The notes under the pieces: generated by a model
Seen by the model: the letters and a program-made list of their open reading frames with translations, nothing else
The model's database searches: none
What the model was told of the DNA's origin: nothing
DNA from: Mycolicibacterium sp. CBMA 247
GTDB lineage: Bacteria; Actinomycetota; Actinomycetes; Mycobacteriales; Mycobacteriaceae
Length of the DNA stretch: 64,000 nt
Assembly (NCBI RefSeq): GCF_009729095.1
Contig: NZ_VTGX01000001.1
Coordinates: 62,001 to 126,000 of the forward strand
Direction: 5' to 3'
In this document: piece by piece, positions 54,794-64,000 of the stretch
Position numbering within the stretch: the first letter of the stretch is position 1
Layout of the letters: every line of letters starts with the position of its first letter
Program-made: the position numbers and the translations under genes

Positions 54794-54811
54794 ACCAACC
54801 GGATGGTTGGT
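54794..54811. promoter_or_regulatory. Perfect palindromic operator ACCAACC-GGAT-GGTTGGT
   Basis: Two 7-nt arms (ACCAACC at 54794-54800 and GGTTGGT at 54805-54811) surround GGAT in the 101-bp gap between the divergent fadE20 and molybdopterin oxidoreductase genes. Its symmetry and length fit a TetR-family dimer site, as common for fad genes in actinobacteria. The regulator is not encoded nearby. Confidence 0.55.
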
Positions 54812-54838
54812 CAGCCCGGGGTGGGTGGATACCGCCCG

Positions 54839-54844
54839 TAGACT
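54839..54844 (+). promoter_or_regulatory. -10 element (TAGACT) of the molybdopterin oxidoreductase gene
   Basis: TAGACT ends 6 nt before ATG 54851 and 28 nt after the palindromic operator, so the repressor would cover the -35 area. Confidence 0.45.
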
Positions 54845-54850
54845 CCGGCT

Positions 54851-57139
54851 ATGCCCCGATCGCCCCTGAGCCTCGCGCACTGGGGCGCCTTCACCGCGGA
54901 CCTCGCGGCCGGCGACATCGCCTCCGTCACACCACTGGCCGGTGACGCCGACCCCTCGCCGCTACTGGGCAACTTGGCGGGCTCGATCCGGCACCGCTCC
55001 CGCGTCGCCGGGCCCGCGGTACGACGCGGCTGGCTGCGCGAGGGCCCCGGCCCCAGCGCCGAGCGGGGCGCCGACGAATACGTCGCGGTGTCCTGGGACG
55101 AGCTCACCGAGTTGCTGGCCGACGAGCTGCGGCGTGTCGTGGACACCCACGGCAATGAGGCGATCTACGGCGGCTCGTATGGCTGGGCCAGCGCCGGGCG
55201 CTTCCATCACGCCCAGAGCCAGGTGCATCGGTTTCTGAAACTGCTTGGCGGCTATACGTTTTCCCGCCACTCCTACAGCCTGGGCGCCACCGGGGCGATC
55301 ATGCCGCGGGTGGTCGGGACCCATGACGATCTGTTCAAGCGGTCCACCGACTGGGAGATCATCGCCGAACACACCGACCTGCTGGTGTGTTTCGGCGGTG
55401 TCGCGCTGAAGAACACCGGCATCAATCACGGTGGCACCACGGCACATCCGGCCCGGGACGCGCTACGTCGGATGCGTGAGCGCGGCGGACAGATCGTGTC
55501 GGTGAGCCCGCTGCGCGACGATGTCGACGGCGACTGCCAATGGCTGGCCCCGGTGCCCGGTACCGACGTGGCGGTGATGCTCGCGTTGGCCTACGTCCTG
55601 GCCACCGAGGGACTGGCCGATCTCGATTTCCTCGACACGTACTGCACCGGATATCAGCGCTTCGAGCGCTACCTGCTGGGCCGCGACGACGGCGTCGCCA
55701 AGACCCCGCAGTGGGCGTCGCGACTCAGCGGCCTGCCGGCCGACGAGCTGACGGCACTGGCCCGGCGGATGGCCGCCGCGCGCACCCTGGTCACCGTCAG
55801 CTGGTCGCTGCAGCGGGTCCGGCACGGTGAGCAGGCTCCGTGGATGGGCCTGACCCTGGCAGCCATGCTGGGCCAGATCGGTGTCCCCGGAGGGGGTTTC
55901 GGGCACGGCTACGGGTCGATGAACGAGCCGGGGCTGCCGCCGCTGCGCTGCCGCCTGCCGGCGCTGCCGCAGGGACCCAACCCGGTGCAGATGTTCATCC
56001 CGGTCGCGGCGGTCACCGACATGTTGCTGCATCCGGGGCAGCCGTTCGATTACAACGGCCTGCGGCTGAGGTATCCGGACATCAGATGCGTGTACTGGGC
56101 CGGCGGCAATCCGTTCCACCATCACCAGAACATCCCCCGGCTGCGCCGTGCGCTGCGCCGCGTAGAGACCATCGTGGTGCACGACCCGTACTGGACAGCG
56201 ATGGCCAAGCACGCCGACATCGTGGTGCCCTCGACCACTGCCTACGAGCGGGAGGACTACTCGGGTTCGCGCAACGACCCGCTGCTGGTCGCGATGCCCG
56301 CGCTGGCGCAGCCCTATGCCGACTCCCGCGACGACTACACCACGTTCTCGGCGCTGGCCGAGCGGCTCGGTTTCGGCGAGCGGTTCACCGAGGGCCGTAC
56401 GGCTCGCGAATGGCTGGTCCACATGTACGAAAAGTGGTCTGCCGGGCTAGATTTCGAGGTGCCCGGATTCGGGGATTTCTGGGCCGAGGGGCAGCTGCGA
56501 CTGCCCACCGAACCGGGACTGACGCTCCTCGCCGACTTCCGGGCCGACCCCGTCGCGCGCCGGCTGGCGACACCGAGTGGCCGCATCGAGATCTTCTCGC
56601 ACGCCATCGACGGGTTCGGCTACGACGACTGCGCCGGCCATCCCCGGTGGTACGAGCCGACCGAGTGGCTCGGCGGTGAGCGTGCCCGGGCATATCCGTT
56701 GCACCTGCTGGCCAATCAACCTGCGACCCGGTTGCACAGCCAACTCGACGGTGGTGCCACCAGCCAGTCATCGAAAGTACAAGGGCGTGAACCGATCCGG
56801 ATCCATCCCGAGGACGCCGCGGCCCGGGGGCTCATCGATGGCGACGTGGTGCGGGTATTCAACGATCGCGGGGCCTGCCTGGCCGGGGTGGTGATCGACG
56901 ACGGGTTGCGCCCGGCGGTGGTGCAACTGTCGACCGGGGCCTGGTTCGACCCGGCCGATCCGTCGGATCCCGATTCGATGTGTGTCCACGGCAATCCCAA
57001 TATCCTCACCGACGATGTCGGCACCTCAGCTTTGGCGCGCGGCTGCACGGGAGCACATGTTCTGGTGCAGATCGAGAAGTTCGACGGAGCCCTGCCCCCG
57101 GTGCGGGCTCATCAGCCACCGGTGATCCGCGCGCGGTAA
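54851..57139 (+). CDS. Molybdopterin oxidoreductase of the TorA/BisC (DMSO reductase) group
   Basis: A 762-aa enzyme with bis-MGD cofactor. Typical blocks are GSYGWASAGRFHHAQSQVHR near residue 101, RHSYSLGATGAIMPRVVG (Ser-containing site that may hold the molybdenum), HTDLLVCFGGVALKNTGINH, NPFHHHQNIPRLRRAL and RVFNDRGACLAGVVIDDGLR. No twin-arginine signal or Fe-S cluster cysteines are seen, as in cytosolic biotin sulfoxide reductases. Substrate unknown, possibly an S- or N-oxide. A leaderless TAGACT precedes ATG 54851. Not at this place in M. tuberculosis. Confidence 0.88.
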   Translation: MPRSPLSLAHWGAFTADLAAGDIASVTPLAGDADPSPLLGNLAGSIRHRSRVAGPAVRRGWLREGPGPSAERGADEYVAVSWDELTELLADELRRVVDTHGNEAIYGGSYGWASAGRFHHAQSQVHRFLKLLGGYTFSRHSYSLGATGAIMPRVVGTHDDLFKRSTDWEIIAEHTDLLVCFGGVALKNTGINHGGTTAHPARDALRRMRERGGQIVSVSPLRDDVDGDCQWLAPVPGTDVAVMLALAYVLATEGLADLDFLDTYCTGYQRFERYLLGRDDGVAKTPQWASRLSGLPADELTALARRMAAARTLVTVSWSLQRVRHGEQAPWMGLTLAAMLGQIGVPGGGFGHGYGSMNEPGLPPLRCRLPALPQGPNPVQMFIPVAAVTDMLLHPGQPFDYNGLRLRYPDIRCVYWAGGNPFHHHQNIPRLRRALRRVETIVVHDPYWTAMAKHADIVVPSTTAYEREDYSGSRNDPLLVAMPALAQPYADSRDDYTTFSALAERLGFGERFTEGRTAREWLVHMYEKWSAGLDFEVPGFGDFWAEGQLRLPTEPGLTLLADFRADPVARRLATPSGRIEIFSHAIDGFGYDDCAGHPRWYEPTEWLGGERARAYPLHLLANQPATRLHSQLDGGATSQSSKVQGREPIRIHPEDAAARGLIDGDVVRVFNDRGACLAGVVIDDGLRPAVVQLSTGAWFDPADPSDPDSMCVHGNPNILTDDVGTSALARGCTGAHVLVQIEKFDGALPPVRAHQPPVIRAR

Positions 57140-57247
57140 AGCCGCTGCCCGGCAACCACTTCGGCCGTTTGCCGGTTGGCGGTTGCGTGCCGGTGCAAAG
57201 ATCCCTTCAGCGCTGACACCGGCGTCAGCAGAAGGAGATCCCGGCCG

Positions 57248-58786
57248 ATGCGATTTTCACCCCGTTCCGCTGCCAGGTCCCTGCTGGTCGGCGCCGTGGC
57301 CTTGTCCGGCTCCGCCGCAATCGCGGTCACCACAACCTTCACCGCCGACGTTGTGCTCAGCGCCACCGTGCTGGTGGTTCCGGGTACCGGCACACCGAAC
57401 CCGGCGTTGTCGCAGCACTACGCGGATCACGCGGTGCAGTACTACGTGGCACCGGGCAGCACCTGCACCGACGTGACTTGCGTCGGCGTTCCCTACCTCG
57501 CCCAGTTCTGGCCGTTCCCGTTCGCGGGCTGGGGCGGACTGGAAGGGGCCAAGTGGAACGTCTCGGTGCAGAGCGGCGTCTCTAGTCTGGCCACCGCCTA
57601 CGGTGCACAGCTGACCCCGCCGGCGCCCGGCCGGCCGCAGAACTACAACCCGGACCACGAGGTCGTGATCTTCGGCTATTCGCAGGGTGCCACCGTCGCA
57701 AGCATCTACAAGGGCAATCTCGCGTACCTGAACAACCCCAATGACCCGACGTTGCCCACCAACGTCTCATTCGTCCTGATCGGCAACCCCAACCGGCCCA
57801 ATGGCGGGTTGTTCGAGCGACTCGCGGCGCTGGGTACCGTTCCCATCCTGGACGCAACGTTCGGAAACCCGACGCCCACCGACACCGCACCCCACGGCGT
57901 GATCAACACCGACGACATCGCGCTGCAGTACGACGGTGTCGCCGACGCACCTTCCTGGGTGCTCAACCCGTTGGCCCTGGCCAATGCAGTCGCCGGATTC
58001 GAATACGTGCACGGCACCTACCTGGCCCCGAAAGGCGGTGACGAGCCCGGTGCGACGCCTTACGGATACACACCCGAGCAGGTGCAGGCCGCGGTCGCGA
58101 ACGCCCAGGCGAACTGCTCGGAGGCCACTCACTGCCAACAGCACGGCGACACCCGCTACATCACCCTGCCGGCGAAGTATCTGCCGATCATGCAGCCGTT
58201 GATCGACATCGGTGCGGCGACCGGAACGTCCGCTGTCGTGATACCGATCGTCGATCTGGTCTCACCGGCAATGCAGACGTTGATCGAAACCGGCTATGAC
58301 CGTGGCGATTACGGGAACCCGACGCCGTTCCAGTTGCTGCCGCGGGTCAACCCGGTGAAGCTGGCCACCGACCTCATCAACGATATCCCCGAGGGAATCC
58401 AGGCAGCGCGCAACCCTGGCCTTGACCCGCTGCCCGGCTGGTCCGACCCGACCAAATCCGCCGATACCGCCAGGGTGCAAGACAGCGAGAAGGTTTCGGA
58501 CACCGCCGCGGGTACGGCTGTGGCTACCGTCACGAAAGTCGCTGCCAAGACCGATCCCAAGCCGCTGCCGCGTCTCAGCGCGATCGCCAAACCCGGGACG
58601 GCGCTGAGCATGCCCGCCGGCGAAGACACCGCCACCACCGACCCCACCAAGACCGAGCGCCCGTCGTTGCGTAAGGCGCTGGGGATCAAGGGGCACCCAG
58701 TCCGTGACCTGGTGAAGTCGATCGATGGCTCCGTGCGCAAGGCCCTCGGCCACGACGAAGCCGCCAACAAGACGCCCGCCGCCTGA
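57248..58786 (+). CDS. Secreted PE-PPE-domain (cutinase-like) hydrolase
   Basis: A 512-aa protein with a signal peptide (SLLVGAVALSGSAAIAV) and a PE-PPE-type alpha/beta hydrolase domain: LVVPGTGTPNPALSQHYADH, FGYSQGATVASIYKG (nucleophile Ser), and later NTDDIALQYDGVADAPSWV. Such domains in mycobacteria hydrolyse fatty-acid esters. The C-terminus is low-complexity and basic. No PE or PPE N-terminal domain is present. ATG 57248 has AAGGAG 9 nt upstream. M. tuberculosis has different genes (Rv2722-Rv2723) in this place. Confidence 0.85.
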   Translation: MRFSPRSAARSLLVGAVALSGSAAIAVTTTFTADVVLSATVLVVPGTGTPNPALSQHYADHAVQYYVAPGSTCTDVTCVGVPYLAQFWPFPFAGWGGLEGAKWNVSVQSGVSSLATAYGAQLTPPAPGRPQNYNPDHEVVIFGYSQGATVASIYKGNLAYLNNPNDPTLPTNVSFVLIGNPNRPNGGLFERLAALGTVPILDATFGNPTPTDTAPHGVINTDDIALQYDGVADAPSWVLNPLALANAVAGFEYVHGTYLAPKGGDEPGATPYGYTPEQVQAAVANAQANCSEATHCQQHGDTRYITLPAKYLPIMQPLIDIGAATGTSAVVIPIVDLVSPAMQTLIETGYDRGDYGNPTPFQLLPRVNPVKLATDLINDIPEGIQAARNPGLDPLPGWSDPTKSADTARVQDSEKVSDTAAGTAVATVTKVAAKTDPKPLPRLSAIAKPGTALSMPAGEDTATTDPTKTERPSLRKALGIKGHPVRDLVKSIDGSVRKALGHDEAANKTPAA

Positions 58787-58798
58787 TATCCGCGGCGA

Positions 58799-60208
58799 TC
58801 AGAAGGTCGCGAACTCGCTCAGGCTCGCGGCCAGCGCCAAGGGCACCCGCGCCTTGATGCGCGTGCCGTCGGCAGTGTGCTCGGTGGCATCGACCCGGCC
58901 GTCGGTGTGCACCCGCGCCACCAGATCCCCACGGTCGTAGGGAATCGTCACATCCACCGTGGCGTCAGTGGGGGCGATCATCTCGCCCATCCGGGCCCGT
59001 AGCCGGTCCAGACCGTCACCGGTATGCGCCGAGACGAACACCGCATCGGGCAGCGCGCGGCGCAGCGAGGCCAGCCCGAGGCCGGTCGCCGCGTCGATCT
59101 TGTTGACCACCAACAACTCCGGCGGCGGGGTGATGTCATATTCGGCGACCACTTCGTTGATCACCTGACGGACCGCGTTGATCTGCGCCAGCGGATTGGC
59201 ATCGGAGCCGTCCAGCACATGCACCAGCAGATCGGCGTCGACCACCTCTTCCAGGGTGGACCGGAACGCCTCGACCAGCTGGGTCGGCAAGTGCCGGACA
59301 AAGCCGACGGTATCGGTCAGCACGAACGGCCGTCCGTCGTCGAATTCCCCACGCCGCGTGGTGGGTTCGAGCGTGGCGAACAGGGCGTTCTCCACCAGCA
59401 CACCGGCCCCGGTCAATGCGTTGAGCAGGCTGGACTTGCCCGCGTTGGTGTAGCCGACAATGGCCACCGATGCGGCATCCGAGGACAGCCGGCGGCTGCG
59501 CTGGGTGTCGCGGATCTTCTTCATGTCGCGAATCTCGTGGCGCAGCTTGGCCATCCGCTCGCGGATGCGCCTGCGGTCGGTTTCGATCTTGGTCTCGCCC
59601 GGTCCACGGGTACCTACGCCACCGCCGGCCCCACCGGCGCGGCCGCCGGCCTGCCGCGACATCGACTCACCCCAGCCACGTAGCCGGGGCAGCATGTACT
59701 CCATCTGGGCCAGTGACACCTGCGCCTTGCCCTCCCGGCTGGTGGCGTGCTGGGCGAAGATGTCCAGGATCAGTGCGGTGCGGTCGATGACCTTGACCTT
59801 GACCACCTTCTCCAGCGAGTTGAGCTGCGCGGGCGAGAGTTCGCCGTCGCAGATGACGGTGTCGGCCCCGGTCGCGAGCACCACCTCGCGCAGTTCGATG
59901 GCCTTGCCCGAACCGATGTAGGTGGACGGGTCGGGCTTGTCTCGGCGCTGGATGAGCCCTTCCAGCACTTCTGAGCCTGCGGTCTCGGCAAGCGCCGCCA
60001 ACTCGGCCAGGCTCTCATCTGCGTCGGCCGCGGTGCCCTCGGTCCACACCCCGACCAGGACCACCCGTTCCAGCCTCAGCTGGCGGTATTCGACCTCGGT
60101 GACATCGGTGAGTTCGGTGGACAGCCCGGCGACGCGGCGCAGTGAGGCGCGGTCTTCGAGGGCCAGTTCACCGGCGCTGGGGGTGACGGGATGTTCTGAA
60201 TGAGTCAT
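58799..60208 (-). CDS. hflX: Ribosome-associated GTPase HflX
   Basis: A 469-aa GTPase. N-terminal HflX domain (SNRxLxx-type ...ERVVLVGVWTEGTAADADES and KPDPSTYIGSGKAIELREVV) precedes the G-domain (P-loop VAIVGYTNAGKSSLLNALTG, G3 LTDTVGFVRHLPTQLVEAFR, G4 VVNKIDAA). A Gly-rich insert AGGRAGGAGGGVGTRGPGET is between. Splits stalled ribosomes in other bacteria. ATG 60208. Last gene of the minus-strand operon with miaA and dapF. Rv2725c counterpart. Confidence 0.96.
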   Translation of the reverse strand: MTHSEHPVTPSAGELALEDRASLRRVAGLSTELTDVTEVEYRQLRLERVVLVGVWTEGTAADADESLAELAALAETAGSEVLEGLIQRRDKPDPSTYIGSGKAIELREVVLATGADTVICDGELSPAQLNSLEKVVKVKVIDRTALILDIFAQHATSREGKAQVSLAQMEYMLPRLRGWGESMSRQAGGRAGGAGGGVGTRGPGETKIETDRRRIRERMAKLRHEIRDMKKIRDTQRSRRLSSDAASVAIVGYTNAGKSSLLNALTGAGVLVENALFATLEPTTRRGEFDDGRPFVLTDTVGFVRHLPTQLVEAFRSTLEEVVDADLLVHVLDGSDANPLAQINAVRQVINEVVAEYDITPPPELLVVNKIDAATGLGLASLRRALPDAVFVSAHTGDGLDRLRARMGEMIAPTDATVDVTIPYDRGDLVARVHTDGRVDATEHTADGTRIKARVPLALAASLSEFATF

Positions 60209-60224
60209 ATGTACTTACAGGTTG

Positions 60225-61121
60225 TCACGTGGATCGGGCCGCGCGCACCCCAAATTCCGCGTGCGCAGCGTTCCACCATTGCTCGGCCAGCTCACCATGC
60301 GCCACCAGCACGGAGGGCCCGCGCAGATAGCTGGTGGACTCGGTGATCGTCACGGTGACCTCCCCGCCGGGGATGCGCACCCGCAACGTACCGGTATCGG
60401 CGCCCTGGTGGGCCAGGGCAGCCAGAGCGGCAGCGACGGTCCCGGTACCGCACGAGCGGGTCTCGCCGACGCCACGCTCGTGCACCCGCATCGAGACCGC
60501 GCCGTCCACCGGAACGGTCAGGACCTCGACATTGACCCCCTCGGGGAACAGCTGCGCGTCGAAGGACACCGGCGCCGAGACGTCAAGCGCATCGAGTTCC
60601 TCGCTGGACAGCCCGACACAGGCCAGATGCGGATTGCCCACGTCGACGGCAATACCGTTGACGTTGCGGCCGCCGACGACTGCCGTACCCGTCCCGAACC
60701 GGTTTGCCTTGCCCATTTCGACGGTGATGTCCGCGGTGGTCTCGTCGACCCGGTGCAGCACCACCGGGCGTGGCCCGGCCAGCGAACCGACCACGAACTC
60801 ATCGGCGGATTCCAGTCCGGAGGCCCGCAGGTAGTGCGCGAACACCCGCACGCCGTTACCGCACATCTGCGCGATCGACCCGTCGGCATTGCGGTAATCC
60901 ATGTACCAGTCGGAGACCGCGACGCCGTCGGGCAGGCGCTCGAACACCCCGGCGGCCTGCGCGGCGCCGGCCGTCGTCACCCGCAACACGCCGTCGGCGC
61001 CGAGGCCGCGGCGGCGGTCGCACAGTGCGGCCACTGCGGCCGGCGTCAGCGACAGCGCGGCGTCGAGGTCGGGCAACACCACGAAATCGTTCTCGGTGCC
61101 GTGCCCTTTGGCGAAGATCAC
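60225..61121 (-). CDS. dapF: Diaminopimelate epimerase
   Basis: A 298-aa enzyme that converts LL- to meso-diaminopimelate for peptidoglycan and lysine. The two catalytic cysteines are Cys87 (MCGNGVRVF) and Cys224 (SCGTGTVA). GTG 61121 starts [17 protein letters not shown], the usual N-terminus, 4 nt after the miaA stop. Rv2726c counterpart. Confidence 0.97.
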   Translation of the reverse strand: MIFAKGHGTENDFVVLPDLDAALSLTPAAVAALCDRRRGLGADGVLRVTTAGAAQAAGVFERLPDGVAVSDWYMDYRNADGSIAQMCGNGVRVFAHYLRASGLESADEFVVGSLAGPRPVVLHRVDETTADITVEMGKANRFGTGTAVVGGRNVNGIAVDVGNPHLACVGLSSEELDALDVSAPVSFDAQLFPEGVNVEVLTVPVDGAVSMRVHERGVGETRSCGTGTVAAALAALAHQGADTGTLRVRIPGGEVTVTITESTSYLRGPSVLVAHGELAEQWWNAAHAEFGVRAARST

Positions 61122-61125
61122 CTGT

Positions 61126-62034
61126 TCAGGATACGTGCCGCCACACCCTCATCGCGTCGTGCACCAGCCCGTCGGCCGCCCCGTCCAGCCACACCACCCG
61201 ATGGTCGCGCCGGAACCAGGACCGCTGCCTGCGGACGTAGCGGCGGGTGCCGATGAATGTCAGCTCCCGGGCCGCGGAACCGTCTCCCCCGGCATCGAGT
61301 TCGGCCAGCACCTGCGCGTAGCCGAGCGCCCGCGCCGCGGTGACCCCGTCGCGGAGTCCACGTCCGATCAACGTGCGCACCTCGTCCACCAGGCCGTCGT
61401 CGAACATCAGATCAGTCCGTTGTTCCAGACGCTGATCGAGAACGGCTGTCTCCCAATCTAATCCGATGATCGCAGTGTCCCAGCGGGGCGCCCCTATGCT
61501 CGGCGCCGAGGCGGCGAACGGTTGGCCGGTGAGCTCCACGACCTCCAGCGCCCGCACGATTCGCCGACCGTCGGTGGGCAGTATCGACGCCCCGGCAGCG
61601 GGGTCCACCCGGGCCAGTTCGGCGTGCAGGGCGGCCACCCCCACCTCCGCCAGCCGGGCCTCCCACCGGGCCCGCACCTCCGGATCGGTGGCCGGAAACG
61701 TCCATTCGTCCAGTAGCGACTGGATGTAGAGCATCGACCCGCCGACGATCACCGGGACCGAGCCGCGGGCCGCGATGGCCTCCACGTCGGCCGCGGCATC
61801 CTGCTGGTAGCGGGCCACCGTGGCGGTCTCGGTCACCTCGAGGACATCGAGCTGGTGATGCGGGATCCCGCGCCGCCCGGCGACCGGCAGTTTGGCGGTA
61901 CCGATGTCCATGCCGCGGTAGAGCTGCATCGCGTCGGCATTCACGATCTCGCCGCCCAGCTCCTCGGCAACCGCCAGCGCCAGGGCCGATTTCCCGGTGC
62001 CGGTCGGCCCGATGATCGCGACCGGCCGGGTCAT
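61126..62034 (-). CDS. miaA: tRNA dimethylallyltransferase
   Basis: A 302-aa enzyme that transfers the dimethylallyl group to A37 of tRNAs that read UNN codons. The P-loop [20 protein letters not shown] is near residue 8, and [17 protein letters not shown] plus [14 protein letters not shown] are conserved. ATG 62034 overlaps the upstream stop by 4 nt (ATGA); ATG 62043 is an alternative. Rv2727c counterpart. Confidence 0.96.
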   Translation of the reverse strand: MTRPVAIIGPTGTGKSALALAVAEELGGEIVNADAMQLYRGMDIGTAKLPVAGRRGIPHHQLDVLEVTETATVARYQQDAAADVEAIAARGSVPVIVGGSMLYIQSLLDEWTFPATDPEVRARWEARLAEVGVAALHAELARVDPAAGASILPTDGRRIVRALEVVELTGQPFAASAPSIGAPRWDTAIIGLDWETAVLDQRLEQRTDLMFDDGLVDEVRTLIGRGLRDGVTAARALGYAQVLAELDAGGDGSAARELTFIGTRRYVRRQRSWFRRDHRVVWLDGAADGLVHDAMRVWRHVS

Positions 62035-62717
62035 GGCAGCCATTCGCCGACGAAGTAACCGACGCCGTAGGGCGCACCGCGGTAGAGCTCACGGGCCGAA
62101 CCGGGCTCGGGCCCGGCCAGCCCGGCCAGCACTTGATAGGCCACCCGGCCGAGCACGGGCTCTGGCAGCTCGATCAGCGCCGCGAGGTCTCCGGTGGCCA
62201 ACGCGTCATCGAGGTCCTGCTGCGTGGCCTCCGACTCCGGCTGATAGCCACCGGGGGCCGCCGGGGTGAGGGTGTGCAGCCCGTCGGCGACGACGAGGAC
62301 ACCGATCGAATCCGGGGATTCGTCGATCCGGGCGCGCAGTGTGCGGCCTTGGGCCAGTGCCGCGCCTGCCGGGTGTGATGCGGCGTAGGCGTGCACCTCG
62401 ATGCCGGCCTCGGGTGCGACCCGGCCGCGGATCCACCCGGCGATCAGGGCGCACGGCGGTAGTTCGACCGGCTCATCTACCGGTCCGGGACCGAGTGCCA
62501 CCGGCACGTCGACGCCGTAGCCGGCGAAGGTCCCGGCGCAGTCCGGCCCGTAGACCTCGTCACGGGGGCCGACCCCGATCGCCAGCCAGCGCGCCGGTAG
62601 CGAACCCGCAGCGGCGATGACCGCGTCGCGCAACCCGGCCACCTCGATCGCGGCCGCACCCACCAGTTCGGGCACCACAACCGGGGTGGCGGGGACGATC
62701 GCGATGGCGCTCAGCAC
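62031..62717 (-). CDS. Conserved protein with class III extradiol dioxygenase-like fold (Rv2728c-like)
   Basis: A 228-aa protein beginning [20 protein letters not shown] with later [20 protein letters not shown] and [14 protein letters not shown]. The pattern recalls LigB/MEMO-like proteins. No metal-binding histidine set is complete. GTG 62717 has no ribosome-binding site; coupling to the 42-codon ORF ending 10 nt upstream is possible. Function unknown. Confidence 0.75.
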   Translation of the reverse strand: MLSAIAIVPATPVVVPELVGAAAIEVAGLRDAVIAAAGSLPARWLAIGVGPRDEVYGPDCAGTFAGYGVDVPVALGPGPVDEPVELPPCALIAGWIRGRVAPEAGIEVHAYAASHPAGAALAQGRTLRARIDESPDSIGVLVVADGLHTLTPAAPGGYQPESEATQQDLDDALATGDLAALIELPEPVLGRVAYQVLAGLAGPEPGSARELYRGAPYGVGYFVGEWLP

Positions 62718-62727
62718 GACACCAAAC

Positions 62728-62856
62728 TTAGTGCGCCGCCCACAAGGCCTGATCGCCGGCGGCTCCGCCGCCGAGGAGCGCGGTGAACAGGCCCAGATGC
62801 CCGGCGAACAATGCGCCACCAAGGGGCGGCAAGACCGCCAAATCCGCCTGCTCCAT
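62728..62856 (-). CDS. Small hydrophobic 42-aa ORF at the head of the miaA-dapF-hflX operon
   Basis: A 42-aa frame starting MEQADLAVLPPLGGALFAGH and continuing LGLFTALLGGGAAGDQALWA. ATG 62856 is preceded by GGAGG 5 nt upstream, and the stop lies 10 nt before the next gene. It is hydrophobic and glycine-rich with a Pro-Pro pair, which could be a single membrane helix or a leader peptide. No family was recognised. Its ribosome-binding site and position support expression, but short ORFs occur by chance in high-GC DNA. Confidence 0.45.
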   Translation of the reverse strand: MEQADLAVLPPLGGALFAGHLGLFTALLGGGAAGDQALWAAH

Positions 62857-63020
62857 CGCCGCCTCCGTCGCCTTCCGTTCGAGTTTGTCGGGGCATTGAG
62901 CCCAAACCCGTGGGCACGGCACAGGACGACCTGCTTGAATAGCGGTCAAAGCGACAGCATCAGGCGCCGCGTCGCGCGGCAGATGCGCGGGCGAACCGCG
63001 CGGAGTACGAGGAGCGGATA

Positions 63021-64000
63021 ATGACAACCAGTGAGCCAGGCGGAGCCACCCCCCAGCCCACGTCCGGGCCCACGCCCAGGCCTACTCCGAGGCCAGGACC
63101 ACCCCGCCCCGTTCCCCACCCAAGCCGGGTCGCCCCGGTGGTCGCGGTGGCGCCGACCAGCGATCCACACCGATTCGGGCGGGTGGATGACGACGGCACG
63201 GTGTGGTTGATCAACGGATCCGGTGAGCGCGTCATCGGGTCGTGGCAGGCCGGCGACACCGAGTCGGCGTTCGCGCACTTCGGCCGGCGATTCGACGATC
63301 TGCATACCGAGGTGGCACTGCTGGAACGCCGGCTGACCTCCGGCACCGGCGACGCCCGCAAGATCAAGTCGGCGGCGGCTGCGCTGGCCGAAAGCCTGCC
63401 CACCGCAGCGGTTCTCGGCGATGTGGATGCATTGGGCACACGCCTGGCGGCGATCCTGGACCACGCCGATGCCGCCGCCCAGACCGAGCGGGCGCAGCGC
63501 GACGAGCACCGCGCCGCACAGACTGCGCGCAAGGAGGCACTCGCCACCGAGGCCGAGGACCTTGCGACGAACTCCACCCAGTGGAAGTCCGCCGGTGACC
63601 GCCTGCGCGAGATCCTCGACGAGTGGCGCACCATCACCGGGCTGGACCGCAAGCTCGACGACGCCCTGTGGAAGCGCTACTCGACGGCGCGTGAGACCTT
63701 CAACCGCCGTCGCGGCTCGCACTTCGCCGAACTGGACCGCGGCCGCGTGGGCGCCCGCCAGGTCAAGGAGGCCCTGTGCGATCAGGCCGAGCAGCTGTCC
63801 GGCTCGACCGATTGGGGCGCCACCGGCGCCGCCTTCCGCGACCTGCTGGCCGAGTGGAAGGCCGCCGGACGCGCCGCCAAGGACGTCGACGACGCGCTGT
63901 GGCACCGTTTCAAGGCCGCTCAGGACGCGTTCTTCGGGGCACGTAATGCCTCACACGCCGAACGAGACGCCGAGTTCAAGGCGAATGCCACCGCCAAGGA
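63021..64000 (+). CDS. DUF349 protein (Rv2731-like), 3' end outside the window
   Basis: ATG 63021 with AGGAG 5-6 nt upstream; at least 326 aa are visible and the frame is open at the right edge. A proline-rich start ([20 protein letters not shown]) is followed by a small domain ([20 protein letters not shown]) and then repeating DUF349 helical units, including [40 protein letters not shown] and [23 protein letters not shown]349 repeats are coiled-coil-like; the function is not established. Confidence 0.85.
   Translation, partial: MTTSEPGGATPQPTSGPTPRPTPRPGPPRPVPHPSRVAPVVAVAPTSDPHRFGRVDDDGTVWLINGSGERVIGSWQAGDTESAFAHFGRRFDDLHTEVALLERRLTSGTGDARKIKSAAAALAESLPTAAVLGDVDALGTRLAAILDHADAAAQTERAQRDEHRAAQTARKEALATEAEDLATNSTQWKSAGDRLREILDEWRTITGLDRKLDDALWKRYSTARETFNRRRGSHFAELDRGRVGARQVKEALCDQAEQLSGSTDWGATGAAFRDLLAEWKAAGRAAKDVDDALWHRFKAAQDAFFGARNASHAERDAEFKANATAK

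Noticed and set aside
62960..63905. Minus-strand frames opposite the DUF349 gene
   Set aside because: Antisense of the repetitive, charged DUF349 coding sequence; low-complexity and without a start context.

Overview
The window is a high-GC actinobacterial chromosome segment and almost certainly comes from a non-tuberculous Mycobacterium/Mycolicibacterium. From about 9.9 kb onward the gene order follows the M. tuberculosis Rv2676c-Rv2731 interval almost gene for gene: hemQ-hemY-hemE, DUF3000, an RNase D-like protein, dxs, an RNA methyltransferase, an APC transporter, ceoB-ceoC, dut, cei, suhB, ppgK, sigA, sigB, ideR, sthA, nrdR, chiZ-like, lexA, the LGFP protein, fadE20, hflX, dapF, miaA and the DUF349 gene. 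Comparisons with M. tuberculosis are from memory. No tRNA, rRNA, CRISPR array, insertion sequence or prophage was recognised.

Region by region: (1) 1-5.04 kb is a minus-strand acyl-CoA operon (fadD, PHA-synthase-like protein, MaoC dehydratase, a 38-codon ORF, acyl-CoA dehydrogenase, then a gene cut by the window edge). (2) 5.3-9.8 kb holds an HdeD-like membrane protein, a DUF1003 pseudogene, two coupled PucR-type regulators and a methyltransferase. (3) 9.9-13.1 kb is the coproporphyrin-dependent heme branch. (4) 13.2-20.5 kb: DUF3000, RNase D-like, a dehalogenase-like hydrolase, dxs, nhaA and a membrane protein with a degenerate GGDEF domain. (5) 20.5-32 kb: RNA methylation, potassium regulation (ceoBC), dUTPase, envelope and phosphate/glucose metabolism genes. 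(6) sigA at 32.2-33.7 kb is followed by about 4.3 kb of accessory DNA: four broken genes (lipase, Baeyer-Villiger monooxygenase, SDR, IclR) surround two intact catabolic genes. (7) 38-51 kb: sigB-ideR-sthA and the nrdR/lexA region, with recognisable regulatory sites. (8) 51-58.8 kb: LGFP-repeat envelope protein, fadE20 with a perfect palindromic operator, a molybdopterin oxidoreductase and a secreted PE-PPE-domain hydrolase. (9) 58.8-64 kb: hflX-dapF-miaA operon and a DUF349 protein.

Several genes work together. FadD, MaoC, the PhaC-like protein and the acyl-CoA dehydrogenase plausibly channel acyl-CoA thioesters. HemE, HemY and HemQ form three steps of heme synthesis. SigA, SigB, IdeR, LexA and NrdR make this a regulatory hub. 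Many genes begin 6-8 nt after a TANNNT hexamer without a ribosome-binding site, which fits leaderless transcription.

The least explained items are three short ORFs that sit tightly in operons (38, 24 and 42 codons), an overlapping pair of divergent leaderless promoters between dut and a DUF3093 gene, matching ECF-type promoter motifs ahead of sigB and ideR, and a 50-bp perfect palindrome after the heme operon.
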